From an uncultured Hellea sp. (lineage in GTDB: Bacteria; Pseudomonadota; Alphaproteobacteria; Caulobacterales; Maricaulaceae), in NCBI GenBank assembly GCA_905477785.1, contig CAJQGR010000003.1:1-44209 (forward strand): 44,209 nucleotides of DNA, written 5' to 3'. Position numbers and translations under genes: made by a program. This document shows positions 7,489-16,289 of this stretch, piece after piece (the first letter of the stretch is position 1; each line of letters begins with the position of its first letter). The notes beneath the pieces were generated by a model that worked only from the letters and a program-made list of their open reading frames with translations, was not told the DNA's origin and did no database searches.

Positions 7489-9777
7489 TTAATTTCTCAA
7501 TGTTTTTCCATCATCAAGCAGTGAGTTTATTCTTGCTTGAGTTGATTTAGTTTTGACTAATTTTAAGAATGCTTTTCTTTCAGCATCATATAAATCCTGT
7601 TCTGTCCATAAAGTACCTGGTTCTACATCTCCTCCAGTTAAAATTCGTGCTATTTCAGTCGATACAATTACATCATGCGGACAAAGCTTACCTTTTACCT
7701 CCATGTCCTTAGCCCAATTAACCATATCATCGAACACATCTTTTCCTGTCATTTTTATAGGTCGTCTATCAAAGGGTTTTTGTTTTTTTTGGGTACTAAG
7801 AGACTTAATAGATGAACTTAATATTCGGTCTCTGTTATTTTCATAAGTATCATTATCTCTTAACATCGCCAATTCTATCGCATTAATAGGGGAACTAGCA
7901 GTTTTCCCGTATCCCAAAGAATAAAAAGCTTCCCAAGCAGCACTTTTTACATCTCCATTTTTATTTTCTATCCAACGATAGAGAGTCTCTTTGCATCCAC
8001 CTCCTGCCGGTATTAACCCAACACCTGACTCAACTAAACCCATGTTAGAATTAGCATGACATATTACTTCTTTGGCATGAAGTACGACTTCAAAACCCCC
8101 GCCTAAAGATAGCCCTACTGGTGCTACTATAGTTGGGAATTTAGCAACTGCTAATTTATGGACGGTTTGTTGAAAATGTTTTAAAAATCTATCTAAACCA
8201 TCCCAATCTTCATTATTATAGAAAAAACGTACACTATTGAGATTTACTCCACATGAAAAGTGCTGAGAGTCATTATGTACAATAATTCCTTTCATTTCAA
8301 AGCGAGTGACTGCACTTATAGCCTCTTCAAGTATAAGCATGGATTCTTGCCCAAGTGCATTAGCCTTGGAGTGAAACTCAACAAGTGCTAATCCATCAAT
8401 ATTATACCAACTTGCATCGTGATTAGAACCCTCAGGAATTAAAGTTTTTTTCATATCATTAAATCTAAGAGTTCCTTCAGGACGCTTTATAGATCTAATA
8501 TCACCATTTACCGTAAGTACATCTAATCCGTTATAATATTTCTTACCCTTTGCTACTTTAAGATACTCAGGAATATTTCTTTTTTCTTTTTCTAAACGCG
8601 ACATTAAATAATCAGAACCAATCTCATCTATTAATTCAAAAGGGCCTTTTATCCAATTATATCCCATTTTCATTGCATCATCTATTGCTTCTGGACTATC
8701 ACCAACCTCTGGAATTAAATTAGCAGCATATGTTAGTATTCGCGACATAACTTTCCATGCATACTCCCCGTATACATCTCCATTATTAAATAGATGCATG
8801 ATTCCGTTTTTTTCAGCCTGGGCTGCTATAGGAATATTCAAATTTTTAATATTTTCGTATTCACCTGTCTTAAGATTTATAACCTGCTTGGATCCATTGA
8901 ATAATCTGTAAAAACCTTGACCAGTTTTTTTACCCATTTGACCATTTTGAATCATATTTTCCATAATTGGTAGCTTTGCTCCAAAATTATGAAAGTCATC
9001 AGTTGGCTTTAAAATTGATACTAAACTTGAAGATACATCACTCATTAGGTCTATACCAATTAAGTCATATAAACCAAAAACACCTGTTTTGGGAATTCCC
9101 ATTGGACGACCAAAAATTGCATCAGCTTCTTGAGGGCTAATGCCCATATTATTAGCCATATGTAAGGCTGTCTGGATAGCAAAACACCCCACTCTATTAC
9201 CAAGAAATCCTGGAGTATCAGCACATAAAACTACTCCTTTTCCCAATCTTCTATCACAAAAATCATGAAGAACAGCTATAACTTCAGGTTCTGTGTCTTC
9301 CCCAGATACTAATTCAAGAAGTGGCATAAATCTTACTGGATTAAAAAAATGGGTTATTGCAAATCGTTTTTTAAAATCTAATGGCATGTCTTCTACCAAT
9401 AACTTTATGGGTATTGTGGATGTATTAGATGATATTATTGATGTCTTTTTACATACTTTATCAAGTTTATTATAAAGCTGCTTTTTTAAGTCTAATCTTT
9501 CTAGAATTGCCTCTGCAATCCAGTCATATTCTGCTAATTTATGAAAATCATCGCGGATGTTGCCAACAGTTATTCGTTGTGCTGTTGCTGGGCTTATTAA
9601 ACCAGATTCTTGAGGGTTGTTTATTCTATTTAATCCCTTTTGAGCTAATAAGTTAGGGTTTTTATTCTCGCTTGGTAAATCCAACAACAATACTTCGCAG
9701 CCAGCATTTGCTGCCTGACCAGCTATTCCTGCTCCCATTGTACCAGCGCCAATAACTGCAACTTTTCTGATATTCAT
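7489..9777 (-). CDS. 3-hydroxyacyl-CoA dehydrogenase / enoyl-CoA hydratase fusion (FadN-type)
   Basis: This 762-aa bifunctional beta-oxidation enzyme has the dehydrogenase first and the hydratase second, the FadN order, opposite to FadB/FadJ. The NAD-binding fold begins VAVIGAGTMGAGIAGQAANAG. The catalytic His is in ITHFFNPVRFMPLLELV, with the partner Glu in the same block. A second dehydrogenase C-terminal domain lies around residues 330-410. The crotonase half starts near residue 460; both acidic residues are kept, in LSLGGGFEVV and LVESGVGLIPAGGG, so hydration should be functional. No acyl-CoA dehydrogenase is present in the window, so the first oxidation must be encoded elsewhere. Gaps of 3 bp and 1 bp separate it from its neighbours. 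Confidence 0.92.
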   Translation of the reverse strand: MNIRKVAVIGAGTMGAGIAGQAANAGCEVLLLDLPSENKNPNLLAQKGLNRINNPQESGLISPATAQRITVGNIRDDFHKLAEYDWIAEAILERLDLKKQLYNKLDKVCKKTSIISSNTSTIPIKLLVEDMPLDFKKRFAITHFFNPVRFMPLLELVSGEDTEPEVIAVLHDFCDRRLGKGVVLCADTPGFLGNRVGCFAIQTALHMANNMGISPQEADAIFGRPMGIPKTGVFGLYDLIGIDLMSDVSSSLVSILKPTDDFHNFGAKLPIMENMIQNGQMGKKTGQGFYRLFNGSKQVINLKTGEYENIKNLNIPIAAQAEKNGIMHLFNNGDVYGEYAWKVMSRILTYAANLIPEVGDSPEAIDDAMKMGYNWIKGPFELIDEIGSDYLMSRLEKEKRNIPEYLKVAKGKKYYNGLDVLTVNGDIRSIKRPEGTLRFNDMKKTLIPEGSNHDASWYNIDGLALVEFHSKANALGQESMLILEEAISAVTRFEMKGIIVHNDSQHFSCGVNLNSVRFFYNNEDWDGLDRFLKHFQQTVHKLAVAKFPTIVAPVGLSLGGGFEVVLHAKEVICHANSNMGLVESGVGLIPAGGGCKETLYRWIENKNGDVKSAAWEAFYSLGYGKTASSPINAIELAMLRDNDTYENNRDRILSSSIKSLSTQKKQKPFDRRPIKMTGKDVFDDMVNWAKDMEVKGKLCPHDVIVSTEIARILTGGDVEPGTLWTEQDLYDAERKAFLKLVKTKSTQARINSLLDDGKTLRN

Positions 9778-9780
9778 TAT

Positions 9781-10572
9781 CTATCTCTCTATAGTTTCAA
9801 TAAACTGCCTTAAGGCATTTAACGTTTTTTTGGGAGCCTCTATAGGCAACATATGACCTGCATTTTCAATAACCGTAGGAACAATTGACATATTTTTTGC
9901 AAGTAATAAACCGGCCTTCATAGGCGTCATTTTATCATGACTTGCTAAAATACAATGTCTATCCATGGATAACTTCTTAGAAATATCATTACCTCTTTTA
10001 AAAGCGGCACAGGCCCTGAGGTCTACCGCAAGTGGATTATTTTTCATTATAGCTCTTGATATCCCAATTGGCTGCATTCCTGGTACAGAACTGATACCTT
10101 TATGCGCATAAGGTCCAAATCCCCAATTACACATCATTTCAGCCGCTTTATCTCTGTTAACTTCTGCAGTTTTTATTAAATGTTCATTTACAGGAATTTC
10201 GGCTGCTGTTCCAATAGCAGTAATTGAAGAAACAGCCTTTGAGTTTTTTTCAGCGTATACTAGTGCCGTTAAAAAACCTTGACTATGTCCTACTAAATGG
10301 ACCTTATCTACACCTATGTATTTTAAAAACTTTTCCAACCATTCGGCACTTTCTTCGATAGTTTCAAATGCATTTCCATCAGATAGACTGTGACCCGGTA
10401 GATCTGGCGCTAAAACTGAAAAACCGTTAAAGGCAAACCATCGGGTTTGCATCGCCCATGTTCTGTGGTCTCCTCCGCTCCCATGTAAAAAAAGTATAGT
10501 TGGCAAACTTGAATCAAAGTCTTTTCCTCCGGTGGCAACAAACACATTTAATTTATTTACTTGTACTAACAT
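9781..10572 (-). CDS. Alpha/beta-fold hydrolase
   Basis: This 263-aa protein is a cytoplasmic alpha/beta hydrolase with no signal peptide. The oxyanion motif is LHGSGGDHRTW (about residues 29-39). The nucleophile elbow is GHSQG with Ser97, the acid is probably the Asp in LASHDKMTP, and the His is in ENAGHMLP. The length fits small esterases, thioesterases and C-C bond hydrolases. Its start shares one base with the metY stop (TAATG), which implies coupled translation, and the next gene starts 3 bp after its end. The position in an acyl-CoA operon suggests an ester, thioester or ring-cleavage product as substrate, but this is inference. Confidence 0.85.
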   Translation of the reverse strand: MLVQVNKLNVFVATGGKDFDSSLPTILFLHGSGGDHRTWAMQTRWFAFNGFSVLAPDLPGHSLSDGNAFETIEESAEWLEKFLKYIGVDKVHLVGHSQGFLTALVYAEKNSKAVSSITAIGTAAEIPVNEHLIKTAEVNRDKAAEMMCNWGFGPYAHKGISSVPGMQPIGISRAIMKNNPLAVDLRACAAFKRGNDISKKLSMDRHCILASHDKMTPMKAGLLLAKNMSIVPTVIENAGHMLPIEAPKKTLNALRQFIETIER

Positions 10573-11879
10573 TACTTGATGGCTCTTAGTGCTGACTTTA
10601 ATCCCGTTTTGAAATCGGTTTTTATATCCTCTATATTTTCAATACCTACTGACACTCTGATTAAATCTTCACTAATACCTGCAGACTTCATATCTTTTTT
10701 TGTAAGACGTGAGTGCGTAGTACTGCCAGGATGAAGAACAAGTGTACGGCTGTCTCCAACATTAGCTAAATGGGTAGATAAAGATAATGAATTTATAAAA
10801 GCTGCACCTCCTTTTTTGCCACCAGCAACTCCAAAACAAATCATAGAACCAGCACCATTTGGGAACATTTTCTTTATATGTTCATCATCTCGCATCTCCG
10901 GGTGCCTAACCCACAATACTCCATCTTGAGATTTAAGCCATTCTAGTAAAGCTTTTGTATTTTCAACATGCTTACGCATTCTTAAATCTAAGGTCTCCAG
11001 ACCCTGTAATATTAAAAAAGCATTATTAGGTGAAAGTGCAGCCCCAATATCACGCATGGCCTCACTTCTGACTTTCATAACGAAGGCTGTTGGTCCGAAT
11101 TCTTCCCAAAAGCTTATACCGTGAAAAGGTGCATACGGGTCTGTTAATTCAGGAAATTTATTCTTCTTTTTTTTATTTAAACACCCCCAATTGAAGTTTC
11201 CTCCATCAATAATACAGCCACCAATAGAGTTACCATGACCACCGATCCATTTAGTAATGGAATGAACAACAATATTTGCTCCATGTTCTATTGGTCGACT
11301 CAAAGATGGAGTAGCAAATGTAGCGTCAACAACAACAGGAAGGCCGAACGAATTGGCTAATTTAGATATTTCCGGAAGATTGGATACTTCCATACCTGGG
11401 TTAGAAATTGACTCACAAAAAACTAATTTAGTATTCGGCCTTATAGAAGATCTTAAGGCATCCATATCGTTTATAGGTATGAAGTCACATTCTATACCAA
11501 ATCTTTTTAAGGTGTATCTTAAAGTTGTAGCAGTAGAACCATATATTTGTTCTGATGAAACAATATGATCACCCGCTGAACACAATGTAATAAAAGTAGA
11601 AAACAAAGCCGACATGCCAGAGGCAGTACAAATAGCCCCAGTACCACCCTCAAGAGCAGCCATACGCTGCTCTAGAACAGCTACTGTGGGGTTAGATATT
11701 CTTGAATATATATGGCCGCCCTGCTCTACATTAAACAATGAGGATGCCATTTGAACGCCATCAAAAGCATAACTAGTAGTTTGATAAATTGGAACAGCAC
11801 GCGAACCGTGATCTGACTCAGGCTTATAGCCAGTATGCAACGCTATTGTTTCGGGTTTGTAATAAGAAGAATTAGCCAT
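10572..11879 (-). CDS. metY: O-acetylhomoserine sulfhydrylase (PLP-dependent)
   Basis: This 435-aa protein is a Cys/Met-metabolism PLP enzyme of the MetY type, which makes homocysteine from O-acetylhomoserine and sulfide, or methionine when methanethiol is the sulfur donor. The PLP Lys210 is in VVHSITKWIGGHG. Other family blocks are YSRISNPTVAVLEQRMAALEGG and the glycine-rich phosphate loop TASGMSAL. The C-terminal block HPGSTTHSRL is typical of MetY. It is the first gene of the minus-strand acyl-CoA run and is coupled to the hydrolase by a TAATG overlap. The 236-bp upstream spacer probably carries its promoter; I could not fit it to a SAM-II or SAM-V riboswitch by eye. The unusual partner genes raise the possibility that it captures methanethiol. 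Confidence 0.9.
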   Translation of the reverse strand: MANSSYYKPETIALHTGYKPESDHGSRAVPIYQTTSYAFDGVQMASSLFNVEQGGHIYSRISNPTVAVLEQRMAALEGGTGAICTASGMSALFSTFITLCSAGDHIVSSEQIYGSTATTLRYTLKRFGIECDFIPINDMDALRSSIRPNTKLVFCESISNPGMEVSNLPEISKLANSFGLPVVVDATFATPSLSRPIEHGANIVVHSITKWIGGHGNSIGGCIIDGGNFNWGCLNKKKKNKFPELTDPYAPFHGISFWEEFGPTAFVMKVRSEAMRDIGAALSPNNAFLILQGLETLDLRMRKHVENTKALLEWLKSQDGVLWVRHPEMRDDEHIKKMFPNGAGSMICFGVAGGKKGGAAFINSLSLSTHLANVGDSRTLVLHPGSTTHSRLTKKDMKSAGISEDLIRVSVGIENIEDIKTDFKTGLKSALRAIK

Positions 11880-12115
11880 TGAACTTTATTGATCCTTTAT
11901 AATTCTATTTTGTGATTAACTGAAAGTATATTTAAAATTAAATAAATGTAGTAAAAATATAATATTTTCAATGATAATATGTATTTATTATAGTCGATAT
12001 CTATTATGATTAGAATAAATGGGAAGATCAAATATCAAGAAATACAATATTTACATAATTTATATTAATAATTATGGAGTAAATTAAGGTAAATTTAAAT
12101 TCAGAGGACAATATT
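11880..12115. other. Divergent intergenic spacer, metY / DUF1289 gene
   Basis: This very AT-rich 236-bp spacer separates two genes that diverge, so it must hold at least two promoters. An AGAGGA ribosome-binding site at 12103-12108 belongs to the plus-strand gene. No clear palindrome or riboswitch fold was found by eye. Confidence 0.5.
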
Positions 12116-12379
12116 GTGACTGACAAAAATACAGAAAAATTGTTCATTGAAGAAGAAGATAACCCATGTAAGCTTATATGTTCAATGGAACAAGAGAGTG
12201 GATATTGTTTTGGCTGTGGTAGAACCCAAGATGAAATATCTTATTGGTCTCAAATGCCTATTGATAAAAAGCAAAGTATATTAAAAATTCTACCCTCAAG
12301 GATGCCACCATTAGTAAAATTACGAGAAGAAAGAAGGGCAAAAAGGCGTATAAATAAAAGGAAAAAAACTTCCTCTTAA
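12116..12379 (+). CDS. DUF1289 family small Cys-rich protein
   Basis: This 87-aa protein has the DUF1289 pattern: NPCKLICSMEQESGYCFGCGRT, four conserved cysteines in two pairs, then a W.M....K..IL segment, and a basic C-terminal tail (RRAKRRINKRKK). The four Cys suggest a metal or Fe-S site; the function of the family is not established. It starts with GTG at 12116, supported by AGAGGA with a 7-nt spacer. The glycerophosphodiesterase-like gene begins 36 nt after its stop, so the two are probably cotranscribed. Confidence 0.85.
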   Translation: MTDKNTEKLFIEEEDNPCKLICSMEQESGYCFGCGRTQDEISYWSQMPIDKKQSILKILPSRMPPLVKLREERRAKRRINKRKKTSS

Positions 12380-12415
12380 ATTGTTCTCTGCATATAGTGA
12401 ATAATATTTAGATTT

Positions 12416-13234
12416 ATGAAATATAATATGGATAGTAAAATAAAACTAATTTCTCATCGTTTTTTAACTTTTAGTAAAATTGAAAATTCAGCAGATGGCC
12501 TTAGGGCTGCCTTAGATTATGAGGTTCCTAATGTTGAATTCGATATAAGAATTGCTAAATGCGGCACCCCAGTTGTTTATCATGATCCTGAAGCAATCGA
12601 TATCAAAGGATTGTCTCATAAAATTAATACCGTAAAATTTAGTAATTTCAATATTTTAAAAGGAAGATTTAAATCAATACCAAGCCTTGATCAAGTTTTG
12701 GAGATTATAGCAAATCATAAAAATAAAAAAACAAAACTATTAATTGATATAAAAGACTTTGGTTACGAAGAAAATATACTCGATCACATCGTAAAAAAGA
12801 AACTTTCAGATAGAACTATATATGTTTCATGGTTACCTGAGGTTATTTATTCACTCAACAAACTAACCCCAACATCTAAATTTTGTTTTTCATACTGGTG
12901 TAAGTCACCTTCAGTTATTATAAAAGAAAATCATATTGTTTTTAAATCCCATAATGGGGAAATTAAAAATCCATTGGCTACGAATAATATAGGAAAAAGC
13001 TCAGGGTGGTATGTAAAAGGAGTGTTAAAAGGAAAATTAAGAGATATTGTATCAATAGTCTGTATTCCAAGACAAATGATAGATAGAAACCTTGTCAATG
13101 AATATCACAAATCTGGCATTGAAGTTAGCAGTTTTAGCTATTTAAATCTTAACGACATTGTTAAAGATAAAAAGCATTATAAAATTGACTATTTCTTTGT
13201 AGATAACAAAAAAGTTTTTGACGATATAAATTAG
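12416..13234 (+). CDS. Glycerophosphodiester phosphodiesterase-like protein
   Basis: This 272-aa protein matches the GDPD TIM-barrel family, which hydrolyses glycerophosphodiesters to glycerol-3-phosphate and an alcohol. Visible motifs are LISHRF (the usual HRG), NVEFDIR with the metal-binding Glu and Asp, VVYHDP with the catalytic His, and KLLIDIKD with a further acidic residue. The C-terminal half is more divergent than usual, though it ends in the expected FFVDN region. No signal peptide is seen, so it is likely cytoplasmic. Neither ATG 12416 nor ATG 12428 has a strong ribosome-binding site; the later start is possible. Confidence 0.8.
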   Translation: MKYNMDSKIKLISHRFLTFSKIENSADGLRAALDYEVPNVEFDIRIAKCGTPVVYHDPEAIDIKGLSHKINTVKFSNFNILKGRFKSIPSLDQVLEIIANHKNKKTKLLIDIKDFGYEENILDHIVKKKLSDRTIYVSWLPEVIYSLNKLTPTSKFCFSYWCKSPSVIIKENHIVFKSHNGEIKNPLATNNIGKSSGWYVKGVLKGKLRDIVSIVCIPRQMIDRNLVNEYHKSGIEVSSFSYLNLNDIVKDKKHYKIDYFFVDNKKVFDDIN

Positions 13235-13288
13235 CCTATTAAAGTCTAAGAAACTATGTGTATAAAATAATCACATTATAACATGATT

Positions 13289-13465
13289 TTAATCATCATC
13301 TATATTTTCAAACTCATTAATATTTATTTCTCCAGTTTCATTGGTAGGAAAACTATAAGAACCCTCAAGCCATTTACTTAAATCGAGGTTAGCGCATCTA
13401 ATTGAGCAAAAGGGTGTAAATTTAATTGTTGTTTTTTTTGTGCAAATTGGGCAATTCTTACTCAT
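13289..13465 (-). CDS. yacG: YacG-type zinc protein (DNA gyrase inhibitor family)
   Basis: This 58-aa protein was read directly from the minus strand. It begins MSKNCPICTKK and has the YacG zinc pattern C5-x2-C8 ... C20-x3-C24. The block CANLDLSKWLEGSYSFP is characteristic of the family, and the C-terminus is acidic (ENIDDD). In E. coli YacG binds GyrB and inhibits gyrase. The ATG overlaps the stop of the RNase G-like gene by 4 nt (ATGA), the arrangement usual for Alphaproteobacteria. It is the last gene of the housekeeping run and converges on the GDPD gene. Confidence 0.9.
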   Translation of the reverse strand: MSKNCPICTKKTTIKFTPFCSIRCANLDLSKWLEGSYSFPTNETGEININEFENIDDD

Positions 13466-14478
13466 CTATCTGCTCTTATATCAATATATTCACCCTCGGT
13501 AACAATATAACGCGGGCCTATCCTGTCATTTAGCATGTTTTTCCAATCAAATACGCAGGAATTCATCCAGTTCATAATCAATGATGGTACAGTCAAGGTT
13601 AATCTTGCACCGGGGTTAGACACCCCTTCACGCACAAGTTGGCGAATTGCACCAAGAGCCATAGTTTCTACAGTAGGATTGCCATGCTTATCATTCATTA
13701 ATTCACAAAGTGAAATTGTAACTTTATTTCGTGTTAACTCAAGCACTCCAAAACGTGATAAAGGTGCTAATTTAACATTATTTGGGTCAGAACTAAAAAC
13801 TTTTTCAGCAAGCTTAAATATAGCATTTCGTTGTTTAGGTTGCCTTAGATTCGGCAAATCAATAACTAATAACCCACCAAGACCCCTTAATCTTATTTCT
13901 CTTGCTAACATAGGTATAGCTTTTTGACAAACATCATAACTACTAATTGCACTACCTTTATCAACATCTATAGCAACCAAGGCTCTAGTTTGTTCAATCG
14001 ATATTGACCCACCACCATCAATTGCCAATTCAGTATCAGTAGCATCATCTAAAATTGAAACACTCGCTTCGGTAAACTCAAGATCTGAAAATCTTTTACT
14101 AAGATAACCCTTTAAATCATCACCTGAAATCTTACCTAACTCTGATTTTTCTATCTTTTTGACGAAACTGACTAAAGGTGATTTAAAGAGATCAGAAGCT
14201 TTGGTTACTACAAATTTAGCATAATAACCTTCTGTAAAACGAGGGCTACCAGATGCATTTGAAAATTTTAATAATCCACTCAATCCACCCCCTAAATCAA
14301 CAAATGCACCACCGATGCTTTGATCAATTTTAGATACTTTACCAATAAAAATATCACCAACATAAGGGTCCAAGTCATTGGAAAATCTTCTTAAATGCAA
14401 TTCTACTAGTTTTTTATTTTCATAAATCGCTGCTCTAGTCTCTCCAATGCAATACTCAATTACACAACGACGTTTCAT
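13462..14478 (-). CDS. rng: Short RNase E/G family ribonuclease
   Basis: This 338-aa protein is an RNase E/G family endoribonuclease, in the short form that accompanies maf and yacG in Alphaproteobacteria (E. coli RNase G has 489 residues). An S1-like RNA-binding region lies at residues 33-110, around VGDIFIGKVSKIDQSIGGAFVDLG. The catalytic Mg-binding acidic residues are probably in ALVAIDVDKGSA and LLVIDLPNLRQ. No C-terminal CPxC zinc link is present, so dimer or tetramer assembly may differ. It overlaps maf by 4 nt upstream and yacG by 4 nt downstream, so the three are translationally coupled. Confidence 0.9.
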   Translation of the reverse strand: MKRRCVIEYCIGETRAAIYENKKLVELHLRRFSNDLDPYVGDIFIGKVSKIDQSIGGAFVDLGGGLSGLLKFSNASGSPRFTEGYYAKFVVTKASDLFKSPLVSFVKKIEKSELGKISGDDLKGYLSKRFSDLEFTEASVSILDDATDTELAIDGGGSISIEQTRALVAIDVDKGSAISSYDVCQKAIPMLAREIRLRGLGGLLVIDLPNLRQPKQRNAIFKLAEKVFSSDPNNVKLAPLSRFGVLELTRNKVTISLCELMNDKHGNPTVETMALGAIRQLVREGVSNPGARLTLTVPSLIMNWMNSCVFDWKNMLNDRIGPRYIVTEGEYIDIRADR

Positions 14479-15062
14479 AAAATATAACCTGAACCTTGAA
14501 GCATGTTTCTTGTCTCATAGAGAGGCAAGCCGACCACATTTGAATATGAGCCAACAATCTTTGTTACAAAGCTTTCTGCACTGCCTTGAATGCTATAGCC
14601 CCCTGCTTTACCTTGCCATTCTCTACTTTGGATGTAATTTTTTAATTCAACCTCAGACAAACGCTTCACCTTTAAACGAGTTTCAACCACACGTTTTAAA
14701 AGTTCACCATTACTTTTGACTAGAGCAACTCCTGTGAAAACCCTATGACTGCGGCCCGAGATAAGTTGTAAACAATACTTGGCGTCAGCAATAGTTTGTG
14801 CTTTTGGCAATATACGGCGACCAACACTTACTGCAGTATCGGCAGCAAGTACAATATGATTAGGAAAATCTCCTGAAATCTTAGTTGCTTTCTCACAAGC
14901 AAGTCTTAAAGCATAATCTCTTGGTAATTCTCCCTCAATAATATCTTCATTTATATCTGCTGGGGAAATTAAATCAGGAGAAATGCCAATTCTAGATAAT
15001 AACAAAGATCTTCTTGGGGACTGGCTAGCAAGTATTAATTTAGGTCTAACACCCATAATCAA
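14475..15062 (-). CDS. maf: Maf-family nucleotide pyrophosphatase
   Basis: This 195-aa protein hydrolyses nucleoside triphosphates, removing dTTP/UTP or modified nucleotides. The N-terminus LILASQSPRRSLLL carries the Maf signature. VLAADTAVSVGRRIL holds the catalytic Asp, and GRSHRVFTGVAL and EWQGKAGGYSIQG are further family blocks. The start could be the first ATG (MIMGVRPK) or the second, two codons on. It follows infA with no intergenic base and overlaps the RNase gene by 4 nt. Confidence 0.95.
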   Translation of the reverse strand: MIMGVRPKLILASQSPRRSLLLSRIGISPDLISPADINEDIIEGELPRDYALRLACEKATKISGDFPNHIVLAADTAVSVGRRILPKAQTIADAKYCLQLISGRSHRVFTGVALVKSNGELLKRVVETRLKVKRLSEVELKNYIQSREWQGKAGGYSIQGSAESFVTKIVGSYSNVVGLPLYETRNMLQGSGYIL

Positions 15063-15281
15063 TTACTTAAAACGATAAGTAATACGCCCCTTACTTAGGT
15101 CGTATGGAGTCATCTCAACTGTGACTTTATCACCGGCCAAGACGCGAATACGATTCTTCCGCATTCTACCAGCTGTATGAGCAATAATCTCATGATCATT
15201 TACTAACTTAACTCTAAAAGTAGCATTTGGAAGAAGTTCGATAACTTCACCTTCAAATTCTAAAAGTTCTTCTTTAGCCAA
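15063..15281 (-). CDS. infA: Translation initiation factor IF-1
   Basis: This 72-aa single OB-fold protein is IF-1, which binds the ribosomal A site during initiation. [20 protein letters not shown] is the standard N-terminus, and the core [24 protein letters not shown] is nearly invariant in bacteria (positions 29-52). It is set apart from the phosphatase gene by 86 bp that hold an imperfect hairpin (15304-15318) and an AT-rich inverted repeat (15349-15374), so it may have its own promoter. Confidence 0.98.
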   Translation of the reverse strand: MAKEELLEFEGEVIELLPNATFRVKLVNDHEIIAHTAGRMRKNRIRVLAGDKVTVEMTPYDLSKGRITYRFK

Positions 15282-15348
15282 TCTTTATCCTTTTTATCTT
15301 CGACTCAGTCAGGCTGAGATAATTTGAGAGCCCTATATACCCAATAAA

Positions 15349-15374
15349 TATATAATAATAGACTTTATTATATA
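15349..15374. repeat. 10-bp AT-rich inverted repeat at the phosphatase gene end
   Basis: TATATAATAA (15349-15358) and TTATTATATA (15365-15374) are perfect inverted copies with a 6-nt loop. The right arm contains the phosphatase stop codon. It resembles, in weaker form, the repeat over the thiolase stop at 4289-4332. Its AT-only stem makes strong termination unlikely. Confidence 0.35.
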
Positions 15375-15793
15375 AATTTATTTTTCAGCCGCATATTTAT
15401 ATTGTCCCGTATGGCCCTATAATTATTCATTATAGCTCTTACATCGAGTGAACCCTGCGTAGGGTCAGGTAATGGCCAATACTCTATTACTTTAACCGTT
15501 TCTTTAAAAATAGCTCGTGCAGCTTCATAAGCAGGTTCTGTGAAAGCAATAATAAGGTCGAATTGGCAGTCACTTAAATCCTCAAGAGTTTTTGATCTAT
15601 GAGCACTCATATCTATGGAAACTTCTCGCATAATTGCTACCATTAAATCATCAAGATCCCCTGCAGCTATTCCACAGGATTGCGCTTTAATGTTTTTATA
15701 TTTTTTTTTAACCAAACCTTCCGCAATTGGTGACCGAATTGAGTTTAAGTAACAAACAAATAGAACAGAACTAAATTTCTCTTTAGTAGACAT
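15368..15793 (-). CDS. Low-molecular-weight protein-tyrosine phosphatase family protein
   Basis: This 141-aa protein belongs to the LMW-PTP/arsenate reductase fold. The phosphate-binding loop CX5R is present as CYLNSIRS (Cys14, Arg20), and the general-acid Asp is in LPDPTQG. The family includes phosphatases and ArsC-type reductases; the additional Cys pair of thioredoxin-linked arsenate reductases is not obvious. The gene occupies its conserved alphaproteobacterial place between UPF0262 and infA. Its ATG lies against the UPF0262 stop (1-nt overlap), so translation is coupled. Confidence 0.88.
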   Translation of the reverse strand: MSTKEKFSSVLFVCYLNSIRSPIAEGLVKKKYKNIKAQSCGIAAGDLDDLMVAIMREVSIDMSAHRSKTLEDLSDCQFDLIIAFTEPAYEAARAIFKETVKVIEYWPLPDPTQGSLDVRAIMNNYRAIRDNINMRLKNKFI

Positions 15794-16221
15794 TACGGAC
15801 GCCTATGTAGAGAGCAAATTAATGTAAAAATTCTACGGGACGTGTTGAAGTCTACAGTTATGGAATTTCTAAGACTATCACTTAAAAGTCTTGATCCTTC
15901 ATTATGTAGGCCTCTTCTTCCCATATCTATGGCCTCTATCTGCGCTGAAGTCGAAGTTCGAATAGCATTATGGTAACTATCACATATCAAAAAATAATCT
16001 TTTATTATACGCCTAAATGGAGTCATGGAAATGGTGTATCTGCCTACATCAAGTCCGGTGCTTCTTTTAACCTCTAAAACAAGCCTTGAACCATCTTTTA
16101 ATTCAAGCCCAACGATATAGGGCCCTTTTTCGCTACCCTTAGGCTGAAATTCATTCTCTTCCAATAAATCAAATATTGCAACTCTTCTTTCATGCTGCAT
16201 TTCAACATTAGTAACTGGCAA
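15793..16221 (-). CDS. UPF0262 family protein (start uncertain)
   Basis: The protein matches the alphaproteobacterial UPF0262 family: HERRVAIFDLLEENEF near the N-terminus, GPYIVGLELKDG, FRRIIKDYFLICDSYHNAIR, IDMGRRGLHNEGS and a C-terminal FTLICSLHRR. The function is unknown. The first accepted start is TTG at 16221, but the frame is open to 16269, and the extra residues (NDHYIVELNIDSES) look like the normal N-terminus of the family. That extension has no ATG, GTG or TTG; the first in-frame codon after the stop is ATC at 16269, with AAAGAG about 9 nt upstream. Initiation from a rare codon, or loss of the original start, is possible. The usual upstream gene, hisD, is missing here. Confidence 0.85.
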   Translation of the reverse strand: MPVTNVEMQHERRVAIFDLLEENEFQPKGSEKGPYIVGLELKDGSRLVLEVKRSTGLDVGRYTISMTPFRRIIKDYFLICDSYHNAIRTSTSAQIEAIDMGRRGLHNEGSRLLSDSLRNSITVDFNTSRRIFTLICSLHRRP

Positions 16222-16289
16222 TGATTCACTGTCTATATTTAGCTCAACGATATAATGGTCATTTTCGATTTAAATATGCTCTTTAGATA

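Noticed and set aside
11880-12115. Possible SAM-II/SAM-V type riboswitch before metY
   Set aside because: Such elements are known before metY in marine Alphaproteobacteria, but I could not trace the required stem and pseudoknot by eye in this AT-rich spacer. A covariance-model search would decide.
13535-13927. A 130-codon plus-strand frame opposite the RNase G-like gene
   Set aside because: It is antisense to a clear, coupled housekeeping gene and shows no family resemblance. Other opposite-strand frames (for example 33179-33637 and 30571-30945) were rejected on the same grounds.
15304-15318. CTCAG...CTGAG hairpin upstream of infA as a terminator
   Set aside because: The stem is only 5 bp and there is no T-run after it in either direction.
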